DNA from: SCRA01 sp035533275 | Lineage (GTDB): Bacteria > Vulcanimicrobiota > Vulcanimicrobiia > Vulcanimicrobiales > SCRA01 | Assembly: GCA_035533275.1 (NCBI GenBank) | Contig: DATLUD010000011.1 | Location: forward strand, 1 to 64,000 | DNA: 64,000 nucleotides | Direction: 5' to 3' | Shown: positions 7,869 through 16,221 of the stretch, piece by piece | Position numbering within the stretch: the stretch's first letter is position 1 | Layout: every line of letters begins with the position of its first letter | Translations under genes and position numbers: made by a program | The notes under the pieces: generated by a model | What the model was told of the DNA's origin: nothing | What the model saw: only the letters and a program-made list of their open reading frames with translations | Databases searched by the model: none

Positions 7869-7890
7869 CCCCCCCTTACGGTGCGGGGGG
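7869..7890 (-). promoter_or_regulatory. hairpin covering the bolA ribosome-binding site
   Basis: Just upstream of bolA a run of seven C (7869-7875 on the plus strand, so G on the bolA mRNA) can pair with six G at 7885-7890 across a 9-base loop. On the bolA transcript the G-run is the Shine-Dalgarno region, 4 bases before the ATG, so the hairpin would hide it. This could reduce or condition bolA translation. Confidence 0.35.
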
Positions 7891-7941
7891 CGGGGCATCC
7901 TTCGGTGCGGCAGCGGGGGCGCAGGTACGGGAGCAGGCGTG

Positions 7942-8817
7942 ATGCTACCTGAGCAAGATCTGGTCGTGGCCGCCGGCGGCGTGCGAACGCGCGTGCGCGA
8001 GTCTGGGCGGGGAGCCTGCGTGCTGCTCGTCCACGGCTTCGCCGACGGCTTGAGCACCTGGTGGCGGACCATGCCGGCGCTCGCGCGGCGCTATCGCGCC
8101 GTGGCCTACGATCTCCACGGCTGCGGAGCCTCGGAGAAGGGTCCGGGACGCTACGATCTGGCAAGTCTGGCCCGTCAGGCGCTGGGCGTCTTGGATGCGT
8201 TGGGTGTCGAGCGTGCGCATCTGGTTGGACACAGCCTGGGGGCCAAGGTGGCGCTGGCGGCGGCGGCGCGAGCCCCCGAGCGGATCGCCTCGCTGGTGCT
8301 CGAGGCGCCCCCGGCCTTCGCGATGCGGTTGCCTTGGGAGCTGCGCCTGTTGAGCGCTCCGGGGTTCGGTGAGTTTCTTTCCGCTTGCGCCACGCCGTGG
8401 ACCACGCGCTTGGCCACGCGGCGCGCGTTCTTGCGCATGGTCCATCCGGCCAGCCGGGCATGGCCGGAGGAGCGCTTCCGGCGGCTCCCCGGCACCGTCG
8501 CCGATCCGCGCGCCATGATAGCCGGGTGGATGCATCTGGCGCGCGGCATCCGCCTGGAACGTCGCGACCCGGTGGAGGGCGTCTATCGCTTGCTCGAGGC
8601 GCCGGCGCTGGTCGTGGTGGGCGCGAACGACCCCAACGTGCCGGCGGCGCTGGGGGAACGGCTGGCGGGGACGCTCCCGCGCGCGCGTCTGCTGCGTTTC
8701 GAGCGGGTCGGTCACGTCCCTCATGCCGAGCGCGACGGAGAGTTCACGGCGGAGGTCCTCCGCTTTTTCGACGAGGTGGACCTCGCGTCGGAGAGCGAGG
8801 TTCCCCGGCGCGGATAA
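7942..8817 (+). CDS. alpha/beta-fold hydrolase
   Basis: Alpha/beta hydrolase of about 291 residues. Visible features are the oxyanion HGF (31-33), the nucleophile elbow GHSLG with Ser98, an acid in VVVGANDPNVP and the catalytic His in RVGHVPHAE near the C-terminus. The cap region (about 125-200) is Arg/Trp-rich. It resembles epoxide-hydrolase or haloalkane-type members, but the substrate cannot be told from sequence. A GTG lies directly before the ATG at 7942 and either could start. It is divergent from bolA and followed 14 bases later by an AhpD-like gene, so the two may be co-transcribed. Confidence 0.85.
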   Translation: MLPEQDLVVAAGGVRTRVRESGRGACVLLVHGFADGLSTWWRTMPALARRYRAVAYDLHGCGASEKGPGRYDLASLARQALGVLDALGVERAHLVGHSLGAKVALAAAARAPERIASLVLEAPPAFAMRLPWELRLLSAPGFGEFLSACATPWTTRLATRRAFLRMVHPASRAWPEERFRRLPGTVADPRAMIAGWMHLARGIRLERRDPVEGVYRLLEAPALVVVGANDPNVPAALGERLAGTLPRARLLRFERVGHVPHAERDGEFTAEVLRFFDEVDLASESEVPRRG

Positions 8818-8831
8818 CGAACGACCTTCGC

Positions 8832-9410
8832 ATGGTTGACCGACGAGAACGTGTTTCGCGATTCGGCGCTCCGGAGGATATCTCGGCACTCCCGGACGAC
8901 GTGCGCGAGATCATCGCGAAGAATCAGGCCAAGCTCGGTTTCGTCCCCAACGTCTTTCTCGCGTACGCCAAGCGGCCCGAGCACTTTCGGGCGTTCATGC
9001 ACTATCACGACGTGCTCATGCGCGGAGAGAGCGGCCTCTCGCGCGCGGAGCGCGAGATGATCGTGGTGGCGGTCTCCGGCGAGAACGATTGTCTCTACTG
9101 CGTGGTGGCGCACGGGGCCGCCCTGCGGGTGCTCTCGAAGCGCCCGCTCTTGGCCGACCAGATCGCGACGAACTGGCGCACCGCGGAACTCTCCGATCGC
9201 GAGCGGACGATGCTGGAGTTCGCGACCTCGCTCAACCGGCAGGGCTCGACGGTGGACGACGCCTGCATCGCCCGCCTGCACGAGGCCGGCTTCACCGACG
9301 ACGACGTCTGGGACGTCGCCTCGATCACCGCGTTCTTCGGGTTCAGCAACCGCATGGCCGGCACGATGGACATGCGTCCCAACGCCGAGTTCTACACGAT
9401 GGGGAGGTAG
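8832..9410 (+). CDS. AhpD-like (carboxymuconolactone decarboxylase family) peroxidase-related protein
   Basis: Member of the AhpD/CMD all-helical family, 192 residues, close to the uncharacterised peroxidase-related enzymes. The redox motif is intact: Cys87-LY-Cys90-VVA-His94 (CLYCVVAH), the CxxC plus His arrangement used by AhpD to reduce peroxiredoxin partners. The GFVPNVFLAYAKRPEHFRAF segment and the C-terminal FFGFSNRMAGTMDMRPN are typical of this subgroup. The ATG at 8832 was chosen because homology begins shortly after it. Its stop overlaps the Shine-Dalgarno area of the next gene, suggesting an operon. The likely role is peroxide or alkylhydroperoxide defence. Confidence 0.85.
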   Translation: MVDRRERVSRFGAPEDISALPDDVREIIAKNQAKLGFVPNVFLAYAKRPEHFRAFMHYHDVLMRGESGLSRAEREMIVVAVSGENDCLYCVVAHGAALRVLSKRPLLADQIATNWRTAELSDRERTMLEFATSLNRQGSTVDDACIARLHEAGFTDDDVWDVASITAFFGFSNRMAGTMDMRPNAEFYTMGR

Positions 9411-9416
9411 GCGCCG

Positions 9417-10226
9417 CTGCTCCTCGCCAAGATCGCGATCGTCGCCGTCCTCGTCGCGGGCATACCCATGCTAGCCAAGCGCTTCGGCGCCGCGTTCGCC
9501 GGCCTGCTCTTGGGCTTCCCGCTGACCACCGGGCCGACGCTCGTCCTCATCGCGCTCAAGAACGGCGCCGCCTTCGCCGCGCACACGGCCACGTACTCGC
9601 TGGCCGCCTTCGCGGCGGCGGAGTGCTACGTGGTCGGCTACACCCTGGGCTGCGGCGTCTCGCCCGGCCGTCGTTGGATCGGCTTGGTGGTGGGGCTGAG
9701 CTCAGGGATCCTCTGCTTCCTCGCCGCCGGGTACGGCGTGACGCGCGAGGCGTGGACCATCGCCACGGCGCTCCCGATGACGCTGGGCGTGTTGGCGGTG
9801 GTCTCATGGTGGGTGCGGCGCTACGTCACGCACGTGGTCTTGCCGCCCCCGTCCATCGCGCTCACCGTGGGCCGCGCCCTCTTCGCCGGGATCATCGTGG
9901 TCCTCATCAGCGAGTTCTCGGGGCATCTCGGTCCCACGTGGACCGGCGTGCTGGGCTCCTACCCGCTGGCGCTGACGATTACCGTGAGCTTCGCCCAACT
10001 CGACGCAGGCGGGCGTGCGGTGCGCGCCATGCTCGCGGGCTTCGCGCCGGCATGCATCGGTCTGGTCGCCTTCTCGGGGGCGTTCGCGCTCTCTGTGACC
10101 CGCGTGGGCGTCCTCTGGAGCGCCATGCTGGGACTGGTGCTCGCGCTCGGGACGCTCGAGGTCACGCGGCGCCTCTTCCACGCCGCGCCACCGATGCTGG
10201 ACGCGCAGCCCGAAGGCGCGGCGTAG
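9417..10226 (+). CDS. polytopic membrane protein, probable CTG start
   Basis: Hydrophobic protein with about seven or eight membrane segments, related to uncharacterised bacterial membrane proteins that open with a KRFGAAFAGLLLGFPLTTGP-like stretch. The first ATG (9468) would cut off the first helix LLLAKIAIVAVLVAGIP. No in-frame ATG, GTG or TTG lies between the preceding stop (9408-9410) and 9468, but a CTG at 9417 lies 9 bases after GGGGAGG (9401-9407). A CTG start giving 269 residues is therefore likely; from ATG 9468 it would be 252 residues. Function is unknown. It follows the AhpD-like gene by 6 bases and faces the EamA transporter tail to tail. Confidence 0.7.
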   Translation: MLLAKIAIVAVLVAGIPMLAKRFGAAFAGLLLGFPLTTGPTLVLIALKNGAAFAAHTATYSLAAFAAAECYVVGYTLGCGVSPGRRWIGLVVGLSSGILCFLAAGYGVTREAWTIATALPMTLGVLAVVSWWVRRYVTHVVLPPPSIALTVGRALFAGIIVVLISEFSGHLGPTWTGVLGSYPLALTITVSFAQLDAGGRAVRAMLAGFAPACIGLVAFSGAFALSVTRVGVLWSAMLGLVLALGTLEVTRRLFHAAPPMLDAQPEGAA

Positions 10227-10247
10227 GAGACGAACCTCGCCACGGGC

Positions 10248-11180
10248 TCAGGAGCGCTGGACCAGGGAGATGCCCGCGGCGATGGAGAGTAGGCCGAAGA
10301 GATCGCGCGGCGCCACGTGCTCGCCGAGCATGAGCGCCCCGAGAGCCAGGCCGAAGACCGGGGTGAGGAAGTAGAAGGCGCTCACGCGGCTCGCCTCGCC
10401 GTGCGTGAGCAAGTGGAACCAGATCAGCGAGGCGCCGACGCTGATGATCACCACCAGGTACGCCATGGAGCCGACGAGCTCGGGCGTCACGACGGCGCGA
10501 AACGCGCCCTCGAATCCATACGCGCAGGGGAGCAACACGATCGCCGCGGCGGTCAGCTGGACGGCCGTGGCCACGACCAGATCGTGGCGGCTCTGGATGC
10601 GCTTGAAGAGGATCGTCGAGAAGACGAAGGCCACGACGCCGAGCACGGCAAGACCCACATCCTGCGGACGCGCCGTGGAGGAGCCCGCGCGCACGATCAT
10701 CAGCGCGACCACGCCGCCGAATCCCAGCGCCAGGCCCAACCCCTTGCGGACCGTCAGCGGCTCTCCGAGGAGACGGGGCGCGACGAGCGCGAGGATCAGC
10801 GGATTGGTGCTGGCGATGATGGCGCCCATGCCCGAGGAGAGGTGCTCCAGCGAGAGATAGCTCAGGCCCAGGTAGACGGCGTTGGCCAACGTCCCCAAGA
10901 GCGCCAACTCGATCCAGCCGGCCGCCGTGGCCGGGAAGCGTCGGCGCGACGCCGCGGCAACCGCCGCGACGGCGGCGCCGGCGAGAAAGAAGCGGATGAC
11001 CAGCATCCACAGCGGCTGCCCTTCGACCGAGAGGATCTTGCTGGGCACGAACGCCGAGGCCCACAGGAAGACGTAGAGCAGAGCGAGCACCCAGCCGACC
11101 GGGTCGACGCGAATGCCGCTTCCGGCGCGGGCGCTTCTCTCCACGTGGCCCACTCTAGCATGGCGCCGCTCGCTCGGCAA
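10248..11180 (-). CDS. EamA/DMT superfamily transporter
   Basis: Drug/metabolite transporter with two EamA repeats and about ten membrane helices, roughly 300 residues. Repeat one starts at GWVLALLYVFLWASAFVP, and repeat two runs from about residue 160 to the end (VGASLIWFHLL, FYFLTPVFGLALGALMLGE). The conserved ASTNPLILALVAP loop and FLTPVF motif place it in the family. The frame opens with TTG 11180; GTG codons at 11153 or 11144 are equally plausible starts. The substrate is unknown: relatives export amino acids, metabolites or toxic compounds. It is the last of three minus-strand genes after the lipoprotein and the zinc-ribbon-like protein. Confidence 0.85.
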   Translation of the reverse strand: MPSERRHARVGHVERSARAGSGIRVDPVGWVLALLYVFLWASAFVPSKILSVEGQPLWMLVIRFFLAGAAVAAVAAASRRRFPATAAGWIELALLGTLANAVYLGLSYLSLEHLSSGMGAIIASTNPLILALVAPRLLGEPLTVRKGLGLALGFGGVVALMIVRAGSSTARPQDVGLAVLGVVAFVFSTILFKRIQSRHDLVVATAVQLTAAAIVLLPCAYGFEGAFRAVVTPELVGSMAYLVVIISVGASLIWFHLLTHGEASRVSAFYFLTPVFGLALGALMLGEHVAPRDLFGLLSIAAGISLVQRS

Positions 11181-11195
11181 CGCCGGGCAGCGCCG

Positions 11196-11531
11196 CTATC
11201 GTTCGTCGCCGCCTTGACTCGTCAGGTGGAACTTTTCGCAGAACCGGCAACGGTAGACGAAGAGCTGCCGCCGCTGACGCAACGCGTCGAGGCGCGCCGC
11301 CGTCTCCGTCGGGTAGGCCTTCTTGCGCTCGCACGTGCGATAGCGATCCCACGCCTCGGGATCGAGGTTCGGATCCGGCTCCCTGCGACGCTTCGACGTC
11401 TTCGGCGCCTTCGGCGGCTTCGCGGGGCGGGCGCTGTCGGGGTGATGGACGGGCCTGGGCCCGAGCGGCAACGGCGCGATCCCTTCGAGAATCTCGCCGA
11501 GCGCGCGCTCCAGCCGTTTGTCCGCATCCAT
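11196..11531 (-). CDS. small zinc-ribbon-like hypothetical protein
   Basis: Protein of 111 residues with a basic, proline-rich linker (about 25-50) and a C-terminal part that looks like a small treble-clef or zinc ribbon: a cysteine in YRTCERKKAYPTET, then YRCRFCEKFHLT with CxxC and a nearby His. Similar short proteins are seen in actinobacteria and phages, where the CxxC-xxxH end suggests nucleic-acid or protein binding. I do not recognise a defined function. It sits between a lipoprotein gene upstream and the EamA transporter 15 bases downstream on the same strand. Confidence 0.7.
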   Translation of the reverse strand: MDADKRLERALGEILEGIAPLPLGPRPVHHPDSARPAKPPKAPKTSKRRREPDPNLDPEAWDRYRTCERKKAYPTETAARLDALRQRRQLFVYRCRFCEKFHLTSQGGDER

Positions 11532-11573
11532 CTCCGCGCACTTAGGCGCGAAGGGTGCGCCCTCCCGCCGCGC

Positions 11574-12695
11574 TCAGGGATTGGGGGAACGCGCCTTGCC
11601 GCTCACCGTGATGGACGTCGTGGCGATGGAGACCGGGACGCTCAACGTGCCGCTGGGACTCCCAGTGACGCTCAGCGTGCACGTTCCGACCGCGGTCGGC
11701 GTCACGGTGATCGCGAGCGGGCTCGCGCCGCTGGTCGCGGAGAGCGAGACGTTGCCGGAGCAGCCGCTCACGGAGAGGGTGCCGTTGAGCTGCGTGAGCG
11801 TGATCGTTTGCGCCGCTCCGCTTCCGAGGCTCAGGAAGGTGAGCGACGTCGGGCTGGCGCTGATCGACCCGGAGGGTGTGAGCGTGGCGCCGGTCACGTT
11901 GGCAGAGCTCACCCCGCTCGCCGTCGCGGAGAAGATGATGGCCGAGACGGCGGCACCGTCGTATGCCACCGTCACCGCGTCCGTGGGTTTCGACACCGTG
12001 GTTCCGGCGGACCCGTTGACGTCGGTCGGAGCATCCTTCGCGTCGGAGTCGGTCAGCGTGATCGGGCTCGCATAGGTGCCCGTGCCGATGGTATTGCCGT
12101 CGGCGTCCGTCGCCGTGACCGTCATGGCGATGCTCTGCGGCGTTCCGTTCGCCGGGGGCGTCGCGTTCGCCAAGGAGAGCGCGATGGCGTGCACGATGCC
12201 GTCGAGCACCACGCTGACCACGTTCGCGGAGGCGGTGATGGCTTGCGTCACCGTGCCCGTGGCCAGTTCGTTGCCACCCGCTTGCCCGTCGTACGCGGTG
12301 ATGACGAACGTGTCGGAGGCGATGGGCGCGTTGATGGAGAGCGTGCATGTACGCGTGCCGCCGCTGCCCGTGCAAAGCGTGGACGCCTTCGAAACGTCGA
12401 AGTACTGTACCGTGCCGCCGTTGATCTGGATGCCCAGCGAGTTCGTGCTGGGCGAGATGTACGTCGGCTTGCGCAGCGACGACGCCGGAACCGCTCCCGA
12501 GACCGGGATGACGATCGAGATGGAAACCGGCGCGAGCGGCCCGCCGGCCGCCGGCGTGCTCGTGGGAATGGGTTGCGCATCGCCCGGAACCGACTGGGAG
12601 GCGCCCCCGCCGCCGCCTCCGCAGCCGTCGAGCAGAGCCGCCGCCGCGGCGAGTGCGAAAACGTGAGGAAACCCAAGCGTCCGACCGTTCAACAT
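11574..12695 (-). CDS. secreted lipoprotein with Ig-like repeats
   Basis: Exported lipoprotein of 373 residues. It has a hydrophobic signal (about 8-21) and a lipobox LLDGC with Cys25, followed by a Gly-rich linker (CGGGGGGAS). The rest is Ser/Thr/Val/Gly-rich beta-strand sequence that looks like two or three bacterial Ig-like domains; conserved short pieces include RKPTYISPSTNS, NGGTVQYFDV and TFVITAYDGQ. The C-terminal part (about 280-370) resembles an Ig-like domain with a disulphide-compatible pair of Cys. Function is unknown; it is surface exposed and may be adhesive. Such lipoproteins recall those of Candidatus Eremiobacterota, which is my main hint for taxonomy. Confidence 0.75.
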   Translation of the reverse strand: MLNGRTLGFPHVFALAAAAALLDGCGGGGGGASQSVPGDAQPIPTSTPAAGGPLAPVSISIVIPVSGAVPASSLRKPTYISPSTNSLGIQINGGTVQYFDVSKASTLCTGSGGTRTCTLSINAPIASDTFVITAYDGQAGGNELATGTVTQAITASANVVSVVLDGIVHAIALSLANATPPANGTPQSIAMTVTATDADGNTIGTGTYASPITLTDSDAKDAPTDVNGSAGTTVSKPTDAVTVAYDGAAVSAIIFSATASGVSSANVTGATLTPSGSISASPTSLTFLSLGSGAAQTITLTQLNGTLSVSGCSGNVSLSATSGASPLAITVTPTAVGTCTLSVTGSPSGTLSVPVSIATTSITVSGKARSPNP

Positions 12696-12804
12696 CTCGG
12701 CGTCCCCTCGGCGGCAAGCGCTATTCGACCATCTTTAGTGTACCTGCCGACGGGCCGACCATCGCAAGGGCCATCTTGCCTAAGAGGGGAGCAGGACCGT
12801 GAAT

Positions 12805-14607
12805 TCAATCCTCCAGGCGTAGGACCGCCATGAAGGCCTCCTGCGGCAGCTCGACGCGCCCCACGCGCTTCATGCGCTCCTTACCGGCCTTCTGTTTCTC
12901 GAGCAGTTTGCGCTTGCGCGTGATGTCGCCGCCGTAGCACTTGGCCAGCACGTTCTTGCGCAAGGCGCTGACCGTCTCGCGGGCGACGATCTTGCCGCCG
13001 ATGGCGGCCTGGATCGGAACGTCGAACATCTGCCGCGGAATGACTTCCTTGAGGCGCTCGGCCAGCGCGCGGCCCCACGTCTGCGCTTTCTCCTGGGCGA
13101 CGATGAAGCTGAGCGCGTCGACCGGCTCGTTGTTGAGCAGGATCTCCAGTTTCTCGAGCTTGCCGGGGCGATAACCGGTCACCTCGTAGTCGAGGCTGGC
13201 GTAGCCCTTGGTACGGCTCTTCAACTGGTCGAAGAAGTCGACGATGACTTCGGCCAGCGGGAGGTCGTACGTGAGGATCACGCGCGTGTCGGGGAGATAC
13301 TCCATGCCGACCATCGCGCCGCGCCGGTTGAGCGCGAGCTCCATGATCGTTCCCACGTACTCGTTCGGCGTGATGATCGTCGCCTTGACGTACGGCTCCT
13401 CGATCTCGCGGATCAGCGTCTTGGGCGGAAGCTTGGCGGGATTGTCGACCATCTCGACGCTGCCGTCCGTCTTGGTCACGCGGTAGACCACGGAGGGACT
13501 GGTGGCGATCAGCTCGAGGTCGTAGTTGCGCTCGAGGCGCTCTTGCACGATCTCCATGTGCAAGAGCCCAAGGAAGCCGCAGCGGAAGCCGAAGCCCAGC
13601 GCCACGGAGGTCTCCGGCTCGTACACCAGAGAGGCGTCGTTGAGCTTGAGCTTCTCGAGCGCGTCGCGCAGATCGGAGTACTCCGCGCCCTCGTTGGGAT
13701 AGAGACCGCAGTAGACCATCGGCGTCACGGGATGGTATCCGGGCAGGGGATGGACGGCCGGGTTGTCGGCCGCGGTGATCGTGTCGCCCACGGCGATGTC
13801 GCCCAGCGTCCTGATGTTGCCGATGGCGTAGCCGACCTCGCCCACGGAGAGCTGATCGCTGCGGGTCATCTGCGGCTTGAAGACGCCGACCTCGGTGCAC
13901 TCGTACTGGCGCTCATACGCCATCGACTTGAACTTCATGCCCGGCTTGAGCGTGCCGTCCACGACGCGCACGTAGCAGATCACGCCGCGATAGGTGTCGA
14001 ACTGCGCATCGAAGACCAGACCGCGCAGATGGTCGCGCGCTCCCTTCGGGGACGGGATGCGGGCGACGACGGCCTCGAGGATCTCCTCGATCCCGATTCC
14101 TTCCTTGGCGCTGGCGAGGATGGCCTCGTCGCGCTCGATCACCAGCAGCTCCTCGATCTGCTCCTTGACCCGCTCGGGGTCGGCGCTGGGGAGATCGATC
14201 TTGTTGATGACCGGAATGATCTGGAGGTTGTGCTCCGTGGCCAGGTGATAGTTGGCCAGCGTCTGCGCCTCGACGCCCTGACTGGCGTCGATCACCAGGA
14301 GAGCCCCCTCGCAGGCCGCCAGGCTCCGGCTCACCTCATAGGAGAAGTCGACATGGCCGGGCGTGTCGATCAGGTTGAGCGCGTACTCCTTGCCGTCGCG
14401 CGCCTTGTAAGTCAGCGTGACGGGGTGCGCCTTGATGGTGATGCCGCGCTCGCGCTCCAAATCCATCGCGTCCAAGGTCTGCTCGGTCAGGTCGCGCTTG
14501 GAGAGGGTCTGCGTGACCTCCAGCAAGCGATCGCTGAGCGTGGTCTTCCCATGGTCGATGTGGGCGATGATGCAAAAATTGCGGATGTGCGAGGTGGTCG
14601 TGGGCAT
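12805..14607 (-). CDS. lepA: elongation factor 4 (LepA GTPase)
   Basis: Translational GTPase of 600 residues that acts on ribosomes during elongation and back-translocation or during initiation under stress. G-motifs are intact: AHIDHGKTTL (P-loop), ERGITIKAHPVTL (switch I), DTPGHVDF (G3), NKIDLPSAD (G4) and SAKEG (G5). The LepA-specific C-terminal domain ends in RKRKLLEKQKAGKERMKRVG with VELPQEAFMAVL. The ATG at 14607 has no Shine-Dalgarno, but an extended -10 (TGCTATACT) ends 8 bases upstream, so the mRNA is probably leaderless. trpS lies 26 bases upstream on the same strand and may read through as well. Confidence 0.97.
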   Translation of the reverse strand: MPTTTSHIRNFCIIAHIDHGKTTLSDRLLEVTQTLSKRDLTEQTLDAMDLERERGITIKAHPVTLTYKARDGKEYALNLIDTPGHVDFSYEVSRSLAACEGALLVIDASQGVEAQTLANYHLATEHNLQIIPVINKIDLPSADPERVKEQIEELLVIERDEAILASAKEGIGIEEILEAVVARIPSPKGARDHLRGLVFDAQFDTYRGVICYVRVVDGTLKPGMKFKSMAYERQYECTEVGVFKPQMTRSDQLSVGEVGYAIGNIRTLGDIAVGDTITAADNPAVHPLPGYHPVTPMVYCGLYPNEGAEYSDLRDALEKLKLNDASLVYEPETSVALGFGFRCGFLGLLHMEIVQERLERNYDLELIATSPSVVYRVTKTDGSVEMVDNPAKLPPKTLIREIEEPYVKATIITPNEYVGTIMELALNRRGAMVGMEYLPDTRVILTYDLPLAEVIVDFFDQLKSRTKGYASLDYEVTGYRPGKLEKLEILLNNEPVDALSFIVAQEKAQTWGRALAERLKEVIPRQMFDVPIQAAIGGKIVARETVSALRKNVLAKCYGGDITRKRKLLEKQKAGKERMKRVGRVELPQEAFMAVLRLED

Positions 14608-14615
14608 CGCGGCCT

Positions 14616-14624
14616 AGTATAGCA
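14616..14624 (-). promoter_or_regulatory. extended -10 promoter for leaderless lepA mRNA
   Basis: On the minus strand TGC-TATACT (14624 down to 14616) is a strong extended -10. Its end is 8 bases from the lepA ATG, so transcription should begin at or within two bases of the start codon. No -35 match is seen, as is usual for extended -10 promoters. Confidence 0.55.
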
Positions 14625-14633
14625 CGAGATGAC

Positions 14634-15599
14634 CTACGCGAGGCCGACGGCCTTGCGCACGCGGGCCATCGTGCCTCCCGCGATCACCCTGGCCCGCTCG
14701 GCGCCCTGGGCCAGGATGCGGTCGAGGGCGCCCTCGTCGGCGCGCAGCGCCTCGTAGCGCTCGCGCAAGGGAGCCAGCCGGTGCTCCATCGCCGCATGGA
14801 GGGCCTCCTTGGCTTTGGCCCAGCCGATGCCCGCGGCGTAACGGGCGCGCAGCTCCTCGGTCTGCTCGGGCGTGGCGAAGAGGCGGTAGAGCTGAAAGAT
14901 CTCGCTGGTCTGCGGATCCTTCGGCTCCTCCGGCGCCTGCGAGTTGGTCTTGATGCGCATCACCAGCTTGCGCAGCTCGTCGGCGGGGGCGAAGAGCGGG
15001 ATGACGTTGTCGTACGACTTCGACATCTTGCGGCCGTCGAGGCCGGGAATGGTCATGACCTCGTCGCGGATCTCGGGTTCCGGCGGCACCAACGTCTCGC
15101 CGAAGACGTGATTGAACTTCAGGGCCAGGTCGCGCGCGATCTCGACGTGCTGCTTCTGGTCTTTGCCCACGGGGACCACGGTCGTGTCGAAGAGGATGAT
15201 GTCGGCCGCCATCAACACGGGATAGGTGTAGACGCCCGCGTTGATCGACTCCCCCGCCGCGACCGCCGCTTTGTAAGCGTGGGCCCGGTCGAGCAGCCCC
15301 TTGGGGGCGACGCACCCCAGGATCCACGCGAGCTCGAAGACCTCCGGGATCGACGACTGGCGGTAGAAGAGCGTGCGCTCCGGGTCGAGTCCACAGGCCA
15401 GCCACGCCGCGGCGAGATCGTAGATCATCGCGCGCAGCTTGGCGCTGTCTTGAACGGTGGTCAGCGCGTGCTCGTCGGCGATGAAGTACAGAGAGCGCTC
15501 GTAGCGCTGCGCCATCTCGATGGCGGGGACGATGGCGCCGAGGTAGTTGCCGATGTGGACGGTGCCGCTTGGCTTGATGCCGGTGAGGGAGGTCTCCAT
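14634..15599 (-). CDS. trpS: tryptophanyl-tRNA synthetase
   Basis: Class I aminoacyl-tRNA synthetase of 321 residues that charges tRNA-Trp. The N-terminal METSLTGIKPSGTVHIGNYL carries the HIGH-like His15-Ile-Gly-Asn18, and the KMSKS loop is exact in LDGRKMSKSYDN. AGVYTYPVLMAADIILFD and VGKDQKQHVE are typical TrpS tryptophan and adenylate pocket segments. The start at ATG 15599 gives the normal length; a longer open frame upstream is non-homologous. It is the first gene of a trpS-lepA unit on the minus strand and is divergent from an exported protein. No trp operon or attenuator is seen nearby. Confidence 0.96.
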   Translation of the reverse strand: METSLTGIKPSGTVHIGNYLGAIVPAIEMAQRYERSLYFIADEHALTTVQDSAKLRAMIYDLAAAWLACGLDPERTLFYRQSSIPEVFELAWILGCVAPKGLLDRAHAYKAAVAAGESINAGVYTYPVLMAADIILFDTTVVPVGKDQKQHVEIARDLALKFNHVFGETLVPPEPEIRDEVMTIPGLDGRKMSKSYDNVIPLFAPADELRKLVMRIKTNSQAPEEPKDPQTSEIFQLYRLFATPEQTEELRARYAAGIGWAKAKEALHAAMEHRLAPLRERYEALRADEGALDRILAQGAERARVIAGGTMARVRKAVGLA

Positions 15600-15671
15600 G
15601 GGCTCGTATGGTTGTTCGTGAACGCGGACACTCCCTGGGAGCCGGGAAAGCGCGGGTGTCGCGGGTAAACA

Positions 15672-16121
15672 ATGCCCATGAAGATACACACGCTTGGACG
15701 ACTCGTCCCTCTCCTCGCACTGGCCGCCACCTTGGCCGCGGCTGCGCCCGCCGCCGCGGCCTCCGTCTCCGGCGGTATCTGGACCGGCAGCGGCAACGCC
15801 GAAGTAGGCGGTGTGCTCTCCGAGGAGTTCACCCTCCCGGCAAGCCCCGCGTCGATCGAGCTCGCGATCGGGGCCCCGCTCTCCAACAACAACGGCCGCT
15901 TCGCTGCCACGGCCTCCATCGTGGGCCACGGCGCCGACGGCTACATCGGCGGCGGTCTGGGCGTTGGCCAACTGAAGAGCAACGGTAACTCCGGGCTGAT
16001 CTTCACCGGGCTGATCGGCACGAAGATCGCGGGGCCGCTCTCCGTCGAGCTGCGCGTCTACGGGGGCGGCAGCAGCGACGTGGGGTCGGGGGCGTTCTTG
16101 GGGGTGAAACTCTCGATCTAG
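15672..16121 (+). CDS. small exported hypothetical protein
   Basis: Secreted protein of 149 residues with a Sec signal peptide (about 1-30, ending PAAAASVSG). The mature part is Gly/Ser/Ala-rich with alternating hydrophobic strands (FAATASIVGHG, LIFTGLIGTKIAG, VELRVYGGG), which suggests a small beta-sandwich or beta-barrel surface protein. ATG 15672 and ATG 15678 are both possible starts; neither has a good Shine-Dalgarno. I do not recognise a family. The stop codon abuts a dispersed repeat (16121-16145). It is divergent from trpS. Confidence 0.65.
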   Translation: MPMKIHTLGRLVPLLALAATLAAAAPAAAASVSGGIWTGSGNAEVGGVLSEEFTLPASPASIELAIGAPLSNNNGRFAATASIVGHGADGYIGGGLGVGQLKSNGNSGLIFTGLIGTKIAGPLSVELRVYGGGSSDVGSGAFLGVKLSI

Positions 16122-16145
16122 GAGCATCGTCCGACAGGCTCCTAA
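16121..16145. repeat. second copy of the GGAGCCTGTCGGA repeat
   Basis: Bases 16130-16145 are the exact reverse complement of TTAGGAGCCTGTCGGA at 7571-7586; over 21 bases (16125-16145) the match is 20 of 21. The 5' end is fused to GGAGC, giving a short hairpin (GGAGC/GCTCC). It touches the end of the exported-protein gene and may serve as its terminator. Confidence 0.6.
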
Positions 16146-16156
16146 CGGCCCGCCCG

Positions 16157-16221
16157 CGCCGCGGGGCGCCGGCGGTTGCCCCGCGGCGGCAGGGGTCCCC
16201 GTTTCTCGAACGCAAACGGGG
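16157..16221 (+). promoter_or_regulatory. tandem hairpin leader of nadBC
   Basis: Two stems precede nadB. The first has 11 pairs (16157-16167 with 16178-16188, loop 10). The second has 8 pairs (CCCCGTTT at 16197-16204 with AAACGGGG at 16214-16221, loop 9). The second stem contains the GGGG of the Shine-Dalgarno GGGGAGGG (16218-16225), so ribosome access is probably controlled by its folding. It does not match the NAD-I (nadA) riboswitch consensus as I know it. Confidence 0.5.

Noticed and set aside
10317..12833. Plus-strand open frame of 838 codons
   Set aside because: Antisense shadow of EamA, the zinc-ribbon-like and lipoprotein genes; its composition is typical of G+C-rich antisense frames.
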